Shown: piece after piece, positions 1-6,620 of the stretch
Numbering within the stretch: the first letter of the stretch is position 1
Layout of the letters: the number at the start of each line of letters is the position of its first letter
Origin: JAEWSN01 sp038249175
GTDB taxonomy: Bacteria > Bacillota > Clostridia > DSM-8532
Reading direction: 5' to 3'
Assembly (NCBI GenBank): GCA_038249175.1
Contig: JBBRWP010000108.1
Coordinates: forward strand, 1 to 10,167
Length of the DNA stretch: 10,167 bases
Made by a program: the position numbers and the translations under genes
Notes under the pieces: model-generated
What the model saw: the letters and a program-made list of their open reading frames with translations, nothing else
Told to the model about the DNA's origin: nothing
Database searches by the model: none

Positions 1-9
1 ATGCACAAT

Positions 10-119
10 GGATTATCTACAAAAAAATACACACACCGGATTATCTGCAAAAAATATGCACACCGGATTATCTATAAAAAATATACACACTGGATTATCT
101 ACGAAAAAATATGCACACC
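10..119. repeat. 27-28 bp AT-rich tandem repeat array (4 units, cut by window edge)
   Basis: Four consecutive units begin with GGATTATCT at positions 10, 38, 65 and 92, with lengths 28, 27, 27 and 28. Each continues as an A-rich stretch and ends near CACACC or CACACT. Bases 1-9 (ATGCACAAT) match the tail of a further unit, so the array extends to the left of the window. It ends only 11 bases before the hydB ribosome binding site. The frame of hydB stays open through the array and would encode HTGLSxKN-like repeats, but no ribosome binding site precedes the ATG at 8, so I read the array as non-coding leader DNA. Confidence 0.85.
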
Positions 120-130
120 GAAACATCTTC

Positions 131-135
131 GGAGG
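131..135 (+). promoter_or_regulatory. hydB ribosome binding site
   Basis: GGAGG lies 7 bases before the ATG at 143. This decides the start: the same frame is open upstream to an ATG at 8 and beyond, but that ATG sits inside tandem repeats and lacks a ribosome binding site. Confidence 0.8.
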
Positions 136-142
136 AGCTGAT

Positions 143-3100
143 ATGGGTACAATGGTTAACCAGCAAACAATCACATCCATGGCAGATTTGGATCAACTGA
201 AGCAAACCTGGATTGAAAAAGATAAATCCTATCGCAGCCAGGTACTGGTTTGCGCGGGAGCCGGCTGTGTTTCCTCAAAATGCTACGCAGTGAAGCGGGC
301 AGTAGAAGAGGAAGTGTCTACACAAAAGCTCGGAAAAGAAGTCGCCGTTCGGGAAACCGGCTGTATGGGCATTTGTGCCGTCGGACCTGTTCTGCTGGTT
401 TTGCCTGAAAGGACGTTTTATACAAATGTCACGCCAGAAATTGCCAAAGACATTATCCGTCGCCACCTGGTGAAAGGTGAAATTTCAACAGAATACACCT
501 ATTATGATAACTCATTGCACTGTCATGTCTCCTGTATTGACGACATCGATTTTTTCAAAGAACAGGTACGTATTGCCCTGCGCAATTGCGGAGAAATGGA
601 TTACCGTGAATTGGGGGCTTATGTGGCAAGAGACGGATACTTTGCCGCTGCCAAAGCCATAACGGCCAGTACACCCGGTGAAGTCATTGAAGAAGTAATG
701 CGTTCTGGAATAAAAGGTCGTGGCGGGGCCGGGTTTCCGACAGGTGTGAAATGGCGTGCCGGTCAGATGGCCAAAAGTGAGCAGAAATATCTGGTGTGCA
801 ATGCGGATGAAGGAGATCCTGGAGCCTTCATGGACCGCAGCCTGATTGAAGGTGATCCGCACAGCATTATTGAAGGCATGATTATCGGTGGCTATGCCAT
901 CGGTGCGAATTCCGGCTATGTCTATATCCGGGCGGAATACCCGATTGCAGTGGAACGTCTGGAAAAAGCGATTTTGAAAGCCAGGGAAGCCGGGTTGCTT
1001 GGGAAAAATCTCTTTGGGAGTCATTTTTCCTTCGATCTTGAAATCCGTATCGGTGCCGGTGCCTTTGTATGCGGAGAAGAAACGGCATTGCTCGCTTCCA
1101 TTGAAGGAAAACGAGGTGAGCCTAGACAGAAACCACCCTTCCCTTTTCAAAAAGGATTGTTTGACCAACCGACCATTATCAACAATGTGGAAACTTTCGC
1201 AAGTATTGCACCTATTCTATTGCATGGTGGCAACTGGTATGCCCAATACGGTACTGAAAAAAGCAAGGGCACAAAGGTCTTTGCACTGGCGGGCAATGTG
1301 GTGAACACAGGGATTGTGGAAGTACCAATCGGTATGCCTTTGGGGGACATTCTCTTCAAAATTGGCGGCGGTATGCAGGGCAAGAAAAAATTCAAATCCG
1401 CCCAAATTGGTGGACCTTCCGGTGGTTGTGTCACACAGGAAAACCTGAATGTGCCGGCAGAATATGATGCGCTTACAAAACTGGGGGCCATTATGGGTTC
1501 CGGCGGTCTGATTGCCATGGATGAAGATACCTGCATGGTGGATACAGCACGGTTTTTCATGGACTTTATTCAGGATGAATCCTGCGGTAAGTGTGTCGCG
1601 TGCCGACTGGGAACAAAACGTATGTTGGAGATTTTGGAGAGAATTACCCGAGGAGAGGGAGAAGAGGGCGATATTGAGCTGTTGGAAGAGCTGGGAGAAA
1701 CAATCAAGCAAACGGCCATGTGCGGCCTGGGGCAGACAGCGCCAAACCCGGTTTTGAGCACCATCAAGTATTTCCGGGATGAATATGTGGAGCACATCCG
1801 CAACAAACACTGCCGTGCCGGCGTATGCACGGACCTCTTTATTTCACCCTGTGAGAATACCTGTCCTGCCCATGTGAATGTCCCCGGTTATCTCTCTCTT
1901 GTCGCTGCAGGACGTATCAAGGATGCCTATAACCTCATCCGTCAGGAAAATCCCTTCCCGGCTGTTTGCGGACGTATTTGCACCCGCCCCTGTGAATCGA
2001 AATGCCGCAGGGGTTCCACTGATGAACCCGTTGCCATCTGTGATGTGAAACGCTTTGTGGCTGATTGGTCCTTCAAGAATGAAACACCATACTCAGAAGA
2101 CCTGGTCTTCCCCAAAAACGGGAAGAAGGTGGCCGTGATTGGTGCTGGAGCTTCTGGTCTGACCTGTGCATGGTATCTGGTTCGTATCGGTTATGAGGTG
2201 GACGTGTATGAATCACAGGATGTTGCCGGTGGTGTATTGGCTTTCGGGATTCCGGAATACCGTTTGCCGAAGGAAGTTTTGGCACATGAAATAGCCCTGA
2301 TTGAAAAAGCAGGGGTGCGTATACACCTGAATGCTGAAATCGGTAAAGAAATGAAGTTTAAAACATTGAAGTCTCAGGTGGATGCCGTTTATGTTACAAC
2401 AGGCGCATTAATTCCACAACAAATCGATATTCCGGGCGAAACACTTACCGGCGTATACCCGGGAATTGACTTCTTAAAACAAGTAAATTTCCACCAGCCG
2501 GTGATGCTGGGTAAAACAGTTGCGGTTATTGGCGGTGGCAACACAGCCATTGATTCTGCACGGACAGCGGTCCGTTTGGGGGCGGAACATGTAATGGTGC
2601 TATATCGCCGCAATATGGCCGCTATGCCTGCATACCTGTCAGAAATTGAAGAAGCCTTGCTCGAAGGCGTCGAAATTGTCGAGCTGGTTGCACCTGTACG
2701 TTTTCTCAGCAACAAGAAAGGGCACATTGACCAGATAGAATGTGTACGCATGCACCTTGCAGACTTTGATAAATCCGGTCGCAGAAAATCGGTACCGATA
2801 GACGGATCCAATTTCTTTATACCGGTTGACGCTGTGATACCAGCGGTGAGTCAACATGCGGATTTACCCTTTATTAAAAAGGAAGAAATCGGCTTGACAA
2901 ATTGGGGGACTTTTGTTGTGGACAGTGACAGTCTGATGACGACCATGGCGGGTGTTTTTGCCGGTGGTGATGTGGCACGTGGTCCGGATACGGTTATTCA
3001 GGCTATCGCCGATGGTAAACAGGCAGCCATCTCTATCGACAAGTTTCTTGGTGGCAGCGGGCAATTGAACAAAGGCGCTCCGATTGAGATTCCAGTCATG

Positions 3101-3256
3101 GCGGATGACGATGAAGTGGTAGCTCTCAAACGCTTCCCATTGGATATGCTCCGCGTGGAACAACGTAAAGGCTCCTTTGATGAAGTCATCCTTGGATATC
3201 ATAAATTGACGGCCATGGCAGAGGCTATGCGCTGTCTACACTGTGACAGAAGGTAA
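143..3256 (+). CDS. hydB: HydB/NuoF-type diaphorase fused to a GltD/NfnB-like FAD-NAD(P)H oxidoreductase (hydrogenase flavoprotein subunit)
   Basis: This is a 1037-residue cytoplasmic flavoprotein expected to pass electrons between pyridine nucleotides and the HydA hydrogenase encoded next. Domains in order: a thioredoxin-like [2Fe-2S] domain with C37, C42, C74 and C78; a NuoF FMN/NADH fold with GRGGAGFPTG at 192 and NADEGDPGAF at 220; an SLBB region; the NuoF [4Fe-4S] site C481-x2-C484-x2-C487 and C527; the HydB-type CRAGVC (C557, C562). Here the usual C-terminal 2x[4Fe-4S] ferredoxin is replaced by a GltD/NfnB module: cysteines C570, C574, C609, C613, C617 and C621, FAD site GAGASG at 667, second nucleotide site GGGNTA at 797 with an R822-R823 pair typical of NADPH binding, GGD near 942, and a terminal CLHCD. 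The protein is far longer than the roughly 600 residues usual for HydB. The start at 143 is set by GGAGG. Annotation may also call it NuoF or HndC. The domain calls are firm; use of both NADH and NADPH is inference. Confidence 0.93.
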   Translation: MGTMVNQQTITSMADLDQLKQTWIEKDKSYRSQVLVCAGAGCVSSKCYAVKRAVEEEVSTQKLGKEVAVRETGCMGICAVGPVLLVLPERTFYTNVTPEIAKDIIRRHLVKGEISTEYTYYDNSLHCHVSCIDDIDFFKEQVRIALRNCGEMDYRELGAYVARDGYFAAAKAITASTPGEVIEEVMRSGIKGRGGAGFPTGVKWRAGQMAKSEQKYLVCNADEGDPGAFMDRSLIEGDPHSIIEGMIIGGYAIGANSGYVYIRAEYPIAVERLEKAILKAREAGLLGKNLFGSHFSFDLEIRIGAGAFVCGEETALLASIEGKRGEPRQKPPFPFQKGLFDQPTIINNVETFASIAPILLHGGNWYAQYGTEKSKGTKVFALAGNVVNTGIVEVPIGMPLGDILFKIGGGMQGKKKFKSAQIGGPSGGCVTQENLNVPAEYDALTKLGAIMGSGGLIAMDEDTCMVDTARFFMDFIQDESCGKCVACRLGTKRMLEILERITRGEGEEGDIELLEELGETIKQTAMCGLGQTAPNPVLSTIKYFRDEYVEHIRNKHCRAGVCTDLFISPCENTCPAHVNVPGYLSLVAAGRIKDAYNLIRQENPFPAVCGRICTRPCESKCRRGSTDEPVAICDVKRFVADWSFKNETPYSEDLVFPKNGKKVAVIGAGASGLTCAWYLVRIGYEVDVYESQDVAGGVLAFGIPEYRLPKEVLAHEIALIEKAGVRIHLNAEIGKEMKFKTLKSQVDAVYVTTGALIPQQIDIPGETLTGVYPGIDFLKQVNFHQPVMLGKTVAVIGGGNTAIDSARTAVRLGAEHVMVLYRRNMAAMPAYLSEIEEALLEGVEIVELVAPVRFLSNKKGHIDQIECVRMHLADFDKSGRRKSVPIDGSNFFIPVDAVIPAVSQHADLPFIKKEEIGLTNWGTFVVDSDSLMTTMAGVFAGGDVARGPDTVIQAIADGKQAAISIDKFLGGSGQLNKGAPIEIPVMADDDEVVALKRFPLDMLRVEQRKGSFDEVILGYHKLTAMAEAMRCLHCDRR

Positions 3257-3373
3257 TCTGAAAATGCACAGCATTTTCAGCAAGTTTTGTGCGAACTTGA
3301 CTAAGACATATGGACTATAAACGCTGGAAATGTGTAGAATTTTCAGAAAGTCTTATGGCTGATTGAATCGAAA
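3257..3373. repeat. Two interspersed palindromic repeat units between hydB and hydA
   Basis: The first unit starts one base after the hydB stop codon. It carries a perfect inverted repeat (CTGAAAATGC, loop ACA, GCATTTTCAG; 3258-3280), followed by CAAGTTTTGTGCGAAC. A diverged second unit begins near 3324 (CTGGAAATG, then ATTTTCAG at 3339-3346), 66 bases later. The same family recurs at 10022-10167. As RNA the first copy would form a 10 bp hairpin. It has only a short T run after it, so it could be a weak terminator, an attenuator or an RNA-stability element between the two hydrogenase genes. Confidence 0.8.
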
Positions 3374-3377
3374 GGAG
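3374..3377 (+). promoter_or_regulatory. hydA ribosome binding site
   Basis: AAAGGAGTG places GGAG 12 bases before the ATG at 3390, slightly longer spacing than usual. It lies in a stretch that aligns with the repeat copy around 10045-10084, so the site may be part of the repeat itself. Confidence 0.6.
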
Positions 3378-3389
3378 TGTTAATAGAAG

Positions 3390-5465
3390 ATGATTCATTT
3401 AACAATTAACGGCAGGGCCATTGAAACGGAAGAAGGCACCACTATTCTGGATGCAGCCGCTGCCAATGGCATTCGCATACCAACCCTTTGTCAGCTGCCG
3501 GGGATTCACGAGTTTGGCACATGCCGTATCTGCTCTGTAGAAGTGGTTGGTGCAAAAACCTTGCAGGCTTCCTGTATGGCAAAGTCTGTCGATGGCATGG
3601 TTGTACTGACCAATACCTTGAAGGTCAGAAAAGCGCGTAAAGTTCTATACGAACTGATATTGTCCGACCACTCCAAGGATTGTCTGGCGTGTAAGCGCAA
3701 TCAAAGCTGTGAATTACAGGAACTGGGTCAGCTCCTGGGGGTGGAAACCTCCCGCTTTGAAGGGCAGCAGTCGGAACGTGTACTGGACAGTTCCATCTCC
3801 ATTACAAGGGATATGTCCAAATGTATCCTTTGCAGGCGTTGCGTGACAGCCTGCAATGAAGTGCAGGGTACTGGAATTTTAAATGCACAAAACAGGGGTT
3901 TTGCAACCGTTATCGGTCCTGCCATGGATTTGGCGCTGGGCACAGTGAATTGTGCTTTCTGTGGCCAGTGTACAGTGGTTTGTCCGGTGGGGGCACTCAA
4001 AGAAACTGACAGTACAGAAGCGGTTTGGTCTGCACTGAACAACAGCAGTAAACGTGTTGTGGTCCAGGTGGCACCGGCCATTCGTGTGGCTATCGGAGAA
4101 GAATTCGGGATGGCACCCGGTTCACGCGTCACAGGAAAACTGGCAACAGCATTGCATGAAATGGGTTTTGCAGACGTGTTTGATACCAACTTTGCAGCAG
4201 ATTTAACCATTTTAGAAGAAGGTACTGAGTTCCTGGACCGGGTACGGCAGGCCTTGACAGGCAAAGCAGTAAACCCGGCAGAGACAATCCACATGGCGGT
4301 CGATTCTTCTCTAGCAAATGGCCATACGCCGAGTGCGGTATTGCCAATGATCACTTCCTGCAGTCCGGGCTGGATCAAATATATGGAGCACACATATCCG
4401 GATGCACTGGATCATTTATCTACCTGCAAGTCCCCCCATACCATGCTGGGTGCTTTGATTAAAACCTATTATGCAGACAAGATCGGCGTAAGACCGGAGG
4501 ATCTTTTTGTGGTATCCGTGATGCCTTGCACAGCGAAGAAATTTGAAATTGTGCGCCATGAAATGCAAAACCTCGGGGTTCCAAATGTTGATGCTGTATT
4601 GACGACGCGTGAAATGGCGGCCATGATGAAGGAAGCCGGTATAGACTTTGTCAACCTGCCGGATGGAGAATTTGACAACCCGTTGGGCATGTCTACCGGT
4701 GCAGCGGATATTTTCGGCATCACCGGGGGTGTGATGGAAGCGGCTCTGCGTACTGTTTATGAGTTAGTAACAGGAAGAGTCTTGCCATTTGAGGGTTTGC
4801 ATGTGACCCCGATTGTCGGCTTGGATCAGATAAAAGAAGCAACGATAAAAATTGAAAATCCCTTACCCGCCTACAGTTTTTTATCCGATGTTGAAGTAAA
4901 AGTGGCTGTGACAAGCGGACTCAGGGGCGCCGGCATTCTGCTGGGTCAGATAGCAGCAGGAACATCTCCCTATCATTTCATTGAAGTGATGGGTTGTCCC
5001 GGCGGATGCATCACCGGTGGCGGTCAGCCACGTTCGAAGGATCCGTTGGTCAGAGAAAAACGGCTTCAAGGTCTGTATGCCGAAGATGAATCCAAAATCC
5101 TTCGAAAATCGCATGAAAACCCCTTTGTAACTTCCCTATACAAGGAATTTCTGCAATATCCCAACAGCGCTGCTGCACATGAAATATTGCATACGACCTA
5201 CACCAAACGGGGACCTTTTAATGAGCTGACCGAGGAAACATTTGTGATGAACAATACACGTACAGCTGCGCCCAGACGGAAAAACAGTGTACCCACTGAA
5301 ATCAGTGCAAAAGCAACTGAATCTTTCAGACCGCAGACAGAAGCGGAACATGCCAGATTATTGGCACTTGAAGCGGAAAACATGCGTTTGAAAGGGGACC
5401 TTGCGGATGCCATGGAAACAGTGGATATCTTCAAAAAGGTGGTGTCGAATTACAATATCCGTTAA
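3390..5465 (+). CDS. hydA: [FeFe] hydrogenase catalytic subunit HydA (NAD(P)-linked, multi-cluster type)
   Basis: This 691-residue protein catalyses reversible proton reduction to H2 at the H-cluster, exchanging electrons with the HydB-type flavoprotein encoded just upstream. Clusters in order: N-terminal [2Fe-2S] ferredoxin (C34, C45, C48, C62); His-ligated [4Fe-4S] (H94, C98, C101, C107); two [4Fe-4S] (C145/C148/C151/C155 and C188/C191/C194/C198). The H-cluster domain has TSCSPGW at 322-328, MPCxxKxxE with C380, and ExMxCxxGCxxG with C536 and C540. A small-subunit-like segment (about 560-605) follows. Two oddities are visible. The second Cys of the canonical TSCCPxW is Ser, a variant I recall from other NAD-linked HydA proteins. 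Residues about 609-691 are an extra tail, a polar linker followed by a likely coiled coil at about 650-685. No signal peptide or membrane segment is seen. It may also be annotated HndD. The hydrogenase identity is very secure; electron bifurcation is inference. Confidence 0.97.
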   Translation: MIHLTINGRAIETEEGTTILDAAAANGIRIPTLCQLPGIHEFGTCRICSVEVVGAKTLQASCMAKSVDGMVVLTNTLKVRKARKVLYELILSDHSKDCLACKRNQSCELQELGQLLGVETSRFEGQQSERVLDSSISITRDMSKCILCRRCVTACNEVQGTGILNAQNRGFATVIGPAMDLALGTVNCAFCGQCTVVCPVGALKETDSTEAVWSALNNSSKRVVVQVAPAIRVAIGEEFGMAPGSRVTGKLATALHEMGFADVFDTNFAADLTILEEGTEFLDRVRQALTGKAVNPAETIHMAVDSSLANGHTPSAVLPMITSCSPGWIKYMEHTYPDALDHLSTCKSPHTMLGALIKTYYADKIGVRPEDLFVVSVMPCTAKKFEIVRHEMQNLGVPNVDAVLTTREMAAMMKEAGIDFVNLPDGEFDNPLGMSTGAADIFGITGGVMEAALRTVYELVTGRVLPFEGLHVTPIVGLDQIKEATIKIENPLPAYSFLSDVEVKVAVTSGLRGAGILLGQIAAGTSPYHFIEVMGCPGGCITGGGQPRSKDPLVREKRLQGLYAEDESKILRKSHENPFVTSLYKEFLQYPNSAAAHEILHTTYTKRGPFNELTEETFVMNNTRTAAPRRKNSVPTEISAKATESFRPQTEAEHARLLALEAENMRLKGDLADAMETVDIFKKVVSNYNIR

Positions 5466-5478
5466 AGGAGGGGTTTCT

Positions 5479-5661
5479 ATGGATCACAAGGATCAACTGA
5501 AACACAAAAAGGAAGAAATTCTCTATGAAATGAATGCTGTTAAAAAGTACATCGATGCACACGAGTATGATGATCAATTAAAGGCGGCCTGGGACAAAGA
5601 TGTGAAGCGGGTGAATAAAATTGATCAGATTTTGGAGAAGAGCACGCAAAAACAAAAATAA
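5479..5661 (+). CDS. 60-residue charged helical protein of unknown function, third gene of the hydrogenase operon
   Basis: I do not recognise this protein. It has 60 residues, rich in Lys, Asp and Glu with regularly placed Leu, Ile and Val. It has no Cys, no membrane segment and no signal peptide, and is predicted to be almost entirely alpha-helical, possibly a short helical hairpin. Its ATG follows the hydA stop by 13 bases and has an excellent ribosome binding site (AAAGGAGGGG at 5465-5474), so it is surely translated with hydA. The same frame is open upstream to 5401 inside hydA, but the strong site fixes the start at 5479. A hairpin terminator follows. Because hydA ends in its own coiled coil, this peptide could pair with that tail, as an assembly or regulatory factor. 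That is inference only. Confidence 0.75.
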   Translation: MDHKDQLKHKKEEILYEMNAVKKYIDAHEYDDQLKAAWDKDVKRVNKIDQILEKSTQKQK

Positions 5662-5688
5662 AGCATTGTGAATAAGTTTATCTGTCTG

Positions 5689-5743
5689 AACGGGGGAAGG
5701 GCTGTTGAAATACTGCCTCCCCCCGTTTGCGCTTATATTTTTT
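5689..5743 (+). terminator. Rho-independent terminator after the hydrogenase operon, between convergent genes
   Basis: AACGGGGGAAGG at 5689-5700 pairs with CCTCCCCCCGTT at 5716-5727 (12 bp stem with one mismatch, 15 nt loop), followed on the plus strand by a T-rich stretch ending in TTTTTT at 5738-5743. The T run starts about 10 bases after the stem and overlaps the end of the minus-strand response regulator. The stem may also stop minus-strand transcription, though no T run follows on that side. Confidence 0.7.
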
Positions 5744-6431
5744 CAGGTGTCGCATTTGCTTCAAACTTATATCCATATCCCCAGATGGTGACCAGGTAAT
5801 GGCCATAGGGCTGTATGCTTTTTCGAAGCGATTTGATGTGCGTATCCACTGTTCGTTCTGAGCCGAAAAAATCGGATCCCCAAACTTCATTCAGTAAGGC
5901 ATCTCTGGAAAATGCCCGGTTTGGGTTCTGAGAAAGAAAGGCCAGGAGGGCGTATTTTTTTGGTGTGAGTGAGACGACTAGTTCATCGACGGAAACAGCA
6001 TGTGCGGCGATATCAATATAAAGCCCTTTGTAAAATACACGTTTGTCATGATCTTTCTCGAGAACACCGTTTCTCCTTAGGAATACTTTGATTCTGGAAA
6101 AGAGAGCCTTTGGGTGAAAGGGTTTCGGGATATATTCATCGGCACCAAGTGCAAAAGCAGCAATGCATTTTTCATCAGATGGATCGTCGCAAAGGATAAA
6201 AATAGGAACATCAGAAAGTTGCCGTATTTGGATAAAGGCATTGCGTCCATCCAGTTCCGGCAATATCATATTCAGCAAAACCAGCTGGTAATTCTGTCTG
6301 CGAAACAGTTTTATTGCTGTTATGCCGTCAATGGCTTCATCCATAGCAAAATGTGCATCACTGAGCATCTCACGGATCAGATTTCGTGTTTGGATATCCG
6401 GGTCCACAATCAAAATACGGATAAGTTCCAT
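5733..6431 (-). CDS. OmpR/PhoB-family response regulator with a degenerate receiver domain
   Basis: This 232-residue DNA-binding protein has an N-terminal receiver (about 1-120) and a C-terminal winged helix (about 130-225, with LTPKKYALL, ERTVDTHIKSLRK and the family-typical GYGYKFE). The winged-helix motifs are intact. The receiver keeps the conserved Lys (K103 in PKPF) and D10, but the phospho-acceptor Asp position reads LVLLNMILPELDG, that is N54 (codon AAT). The second acidic-pocket position is Pro (VDPD), and the switch Thr/Ser is Cys (C81 in FILCDD). No histidine kinase gene adjoins it. I infer a regulator that works without classical phosphorylation, or through partner contacts. The start is supported by AGG in GAGGCGAAGC just before the ATG. 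It is convergent with the hydrogenase operon; its target is unknown. Confidence 0.93.
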   Translation of the reverse strand: MELIRILIVDPDIQTRNLIREMLSDAHFAMDEAIDGITAIKLFRRQNYQLVLLNMILPELDGRNAFIQIRQLSDVPIFILCDDPSDEKCIAAFALGADEYIPKPFHPKALFSRIKVFLRRNGVLEKDHDKRVFYKGLYIDIAAHAVSVDELVVSLTPKKYALLAFLSQNPNRAFSRDALLNEVWGSDFFGSERTVDTHIKSLRKSIQPYGHYLVTIWGYGYKFEANATPEKI

Positions 6432-6492
6432 GCTTCGCCTCGTTTTTCATAATGTGTCAAGGTGCATAAGTCTCAGATATTAAAACCATACC

Positions 6493-6521
6493 ATTATAAC
6501 TGGCATGCTTTTGACCAACAA
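6493..6521 (-). promoter_or_regulatory. Proximal promoter of the response regulator gene
   Basis: On the minus strand, -35-like TTGTTG (6516-6521) and a perfect -10 TATAAT (6493-6498) are separated by 17 bases. The spacer contains GCATGC. It lies about 60 bases upstream of the start codon. Confidence 0.6.
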
Positions 6522-6564
6522 AAACAGTTTAAATGAACTATGCACTTTGACATTAGATGACCCC

Positions 6565-6593
6565 ATTATACTGAAAGCATGCATGGCTTGCAA
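6565..6593 (-). promoter_or_regulatory. Distal promoter of the response regulator gene
   Basis: On the minus strand, TTGCAA (6588-6593) and a perfect TATAAT (6565-6570) are separated by 17 bases. The spacer again contains GCATGC and a CAG before the -10, resembling the proximal promoter 72 bases downstream. Confidence 0.6.
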
Positions 6594-6620
6594 AAAAAGA
6601 TGGAAGTTTCCGTTGCAACG
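6590..6620 (-). terminator. Possible weak terminator region after the deoR-type gene
   Basis: Directly after the minus-strand stop codon is a perfect 10 bp palindrome CGTTGCAACG (6611-6620), then a short GGAA/TTCC stem, then a run of seven T (6592-6598, minus strand). The stems are short, so termination would be inefficient. The T run overlaps the -35 of the distal response regulator promoter. Confidence 0.35.

Noticed and set aside
8..142. N-terminal extension of hydB through the tandem repeats
   Set aside because: The frame is open, but the ATG at 8 has no ribosome binding site and lies in repeats. GGAGG at 131 points to 143, and homology begins after that.
512..1168. Long minus-strand ORF inside hydB, and similar long antisense frames in hydB, hydA, the PHP gene and the SDR gene
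   Set aside because: They lie opposite well-conserved coding sequence, lack ribosome binding sites and show no family motifs. They are shadows of the real genes.
3258..3280. Strong Rho-independent terminator after hydB
   Set aside because: The stem is perfect, but only TTTT follows several bases later and hydA lies directly downstream. It is better described as a repeat-derived hairpin with possible weak attenuation.
3297..3320. Promoter for hydA (TTGACT and TATAAA in the gap)
   Set aside because: The two boxes are only 13 bases apart, too close for a sigma-A promoter.
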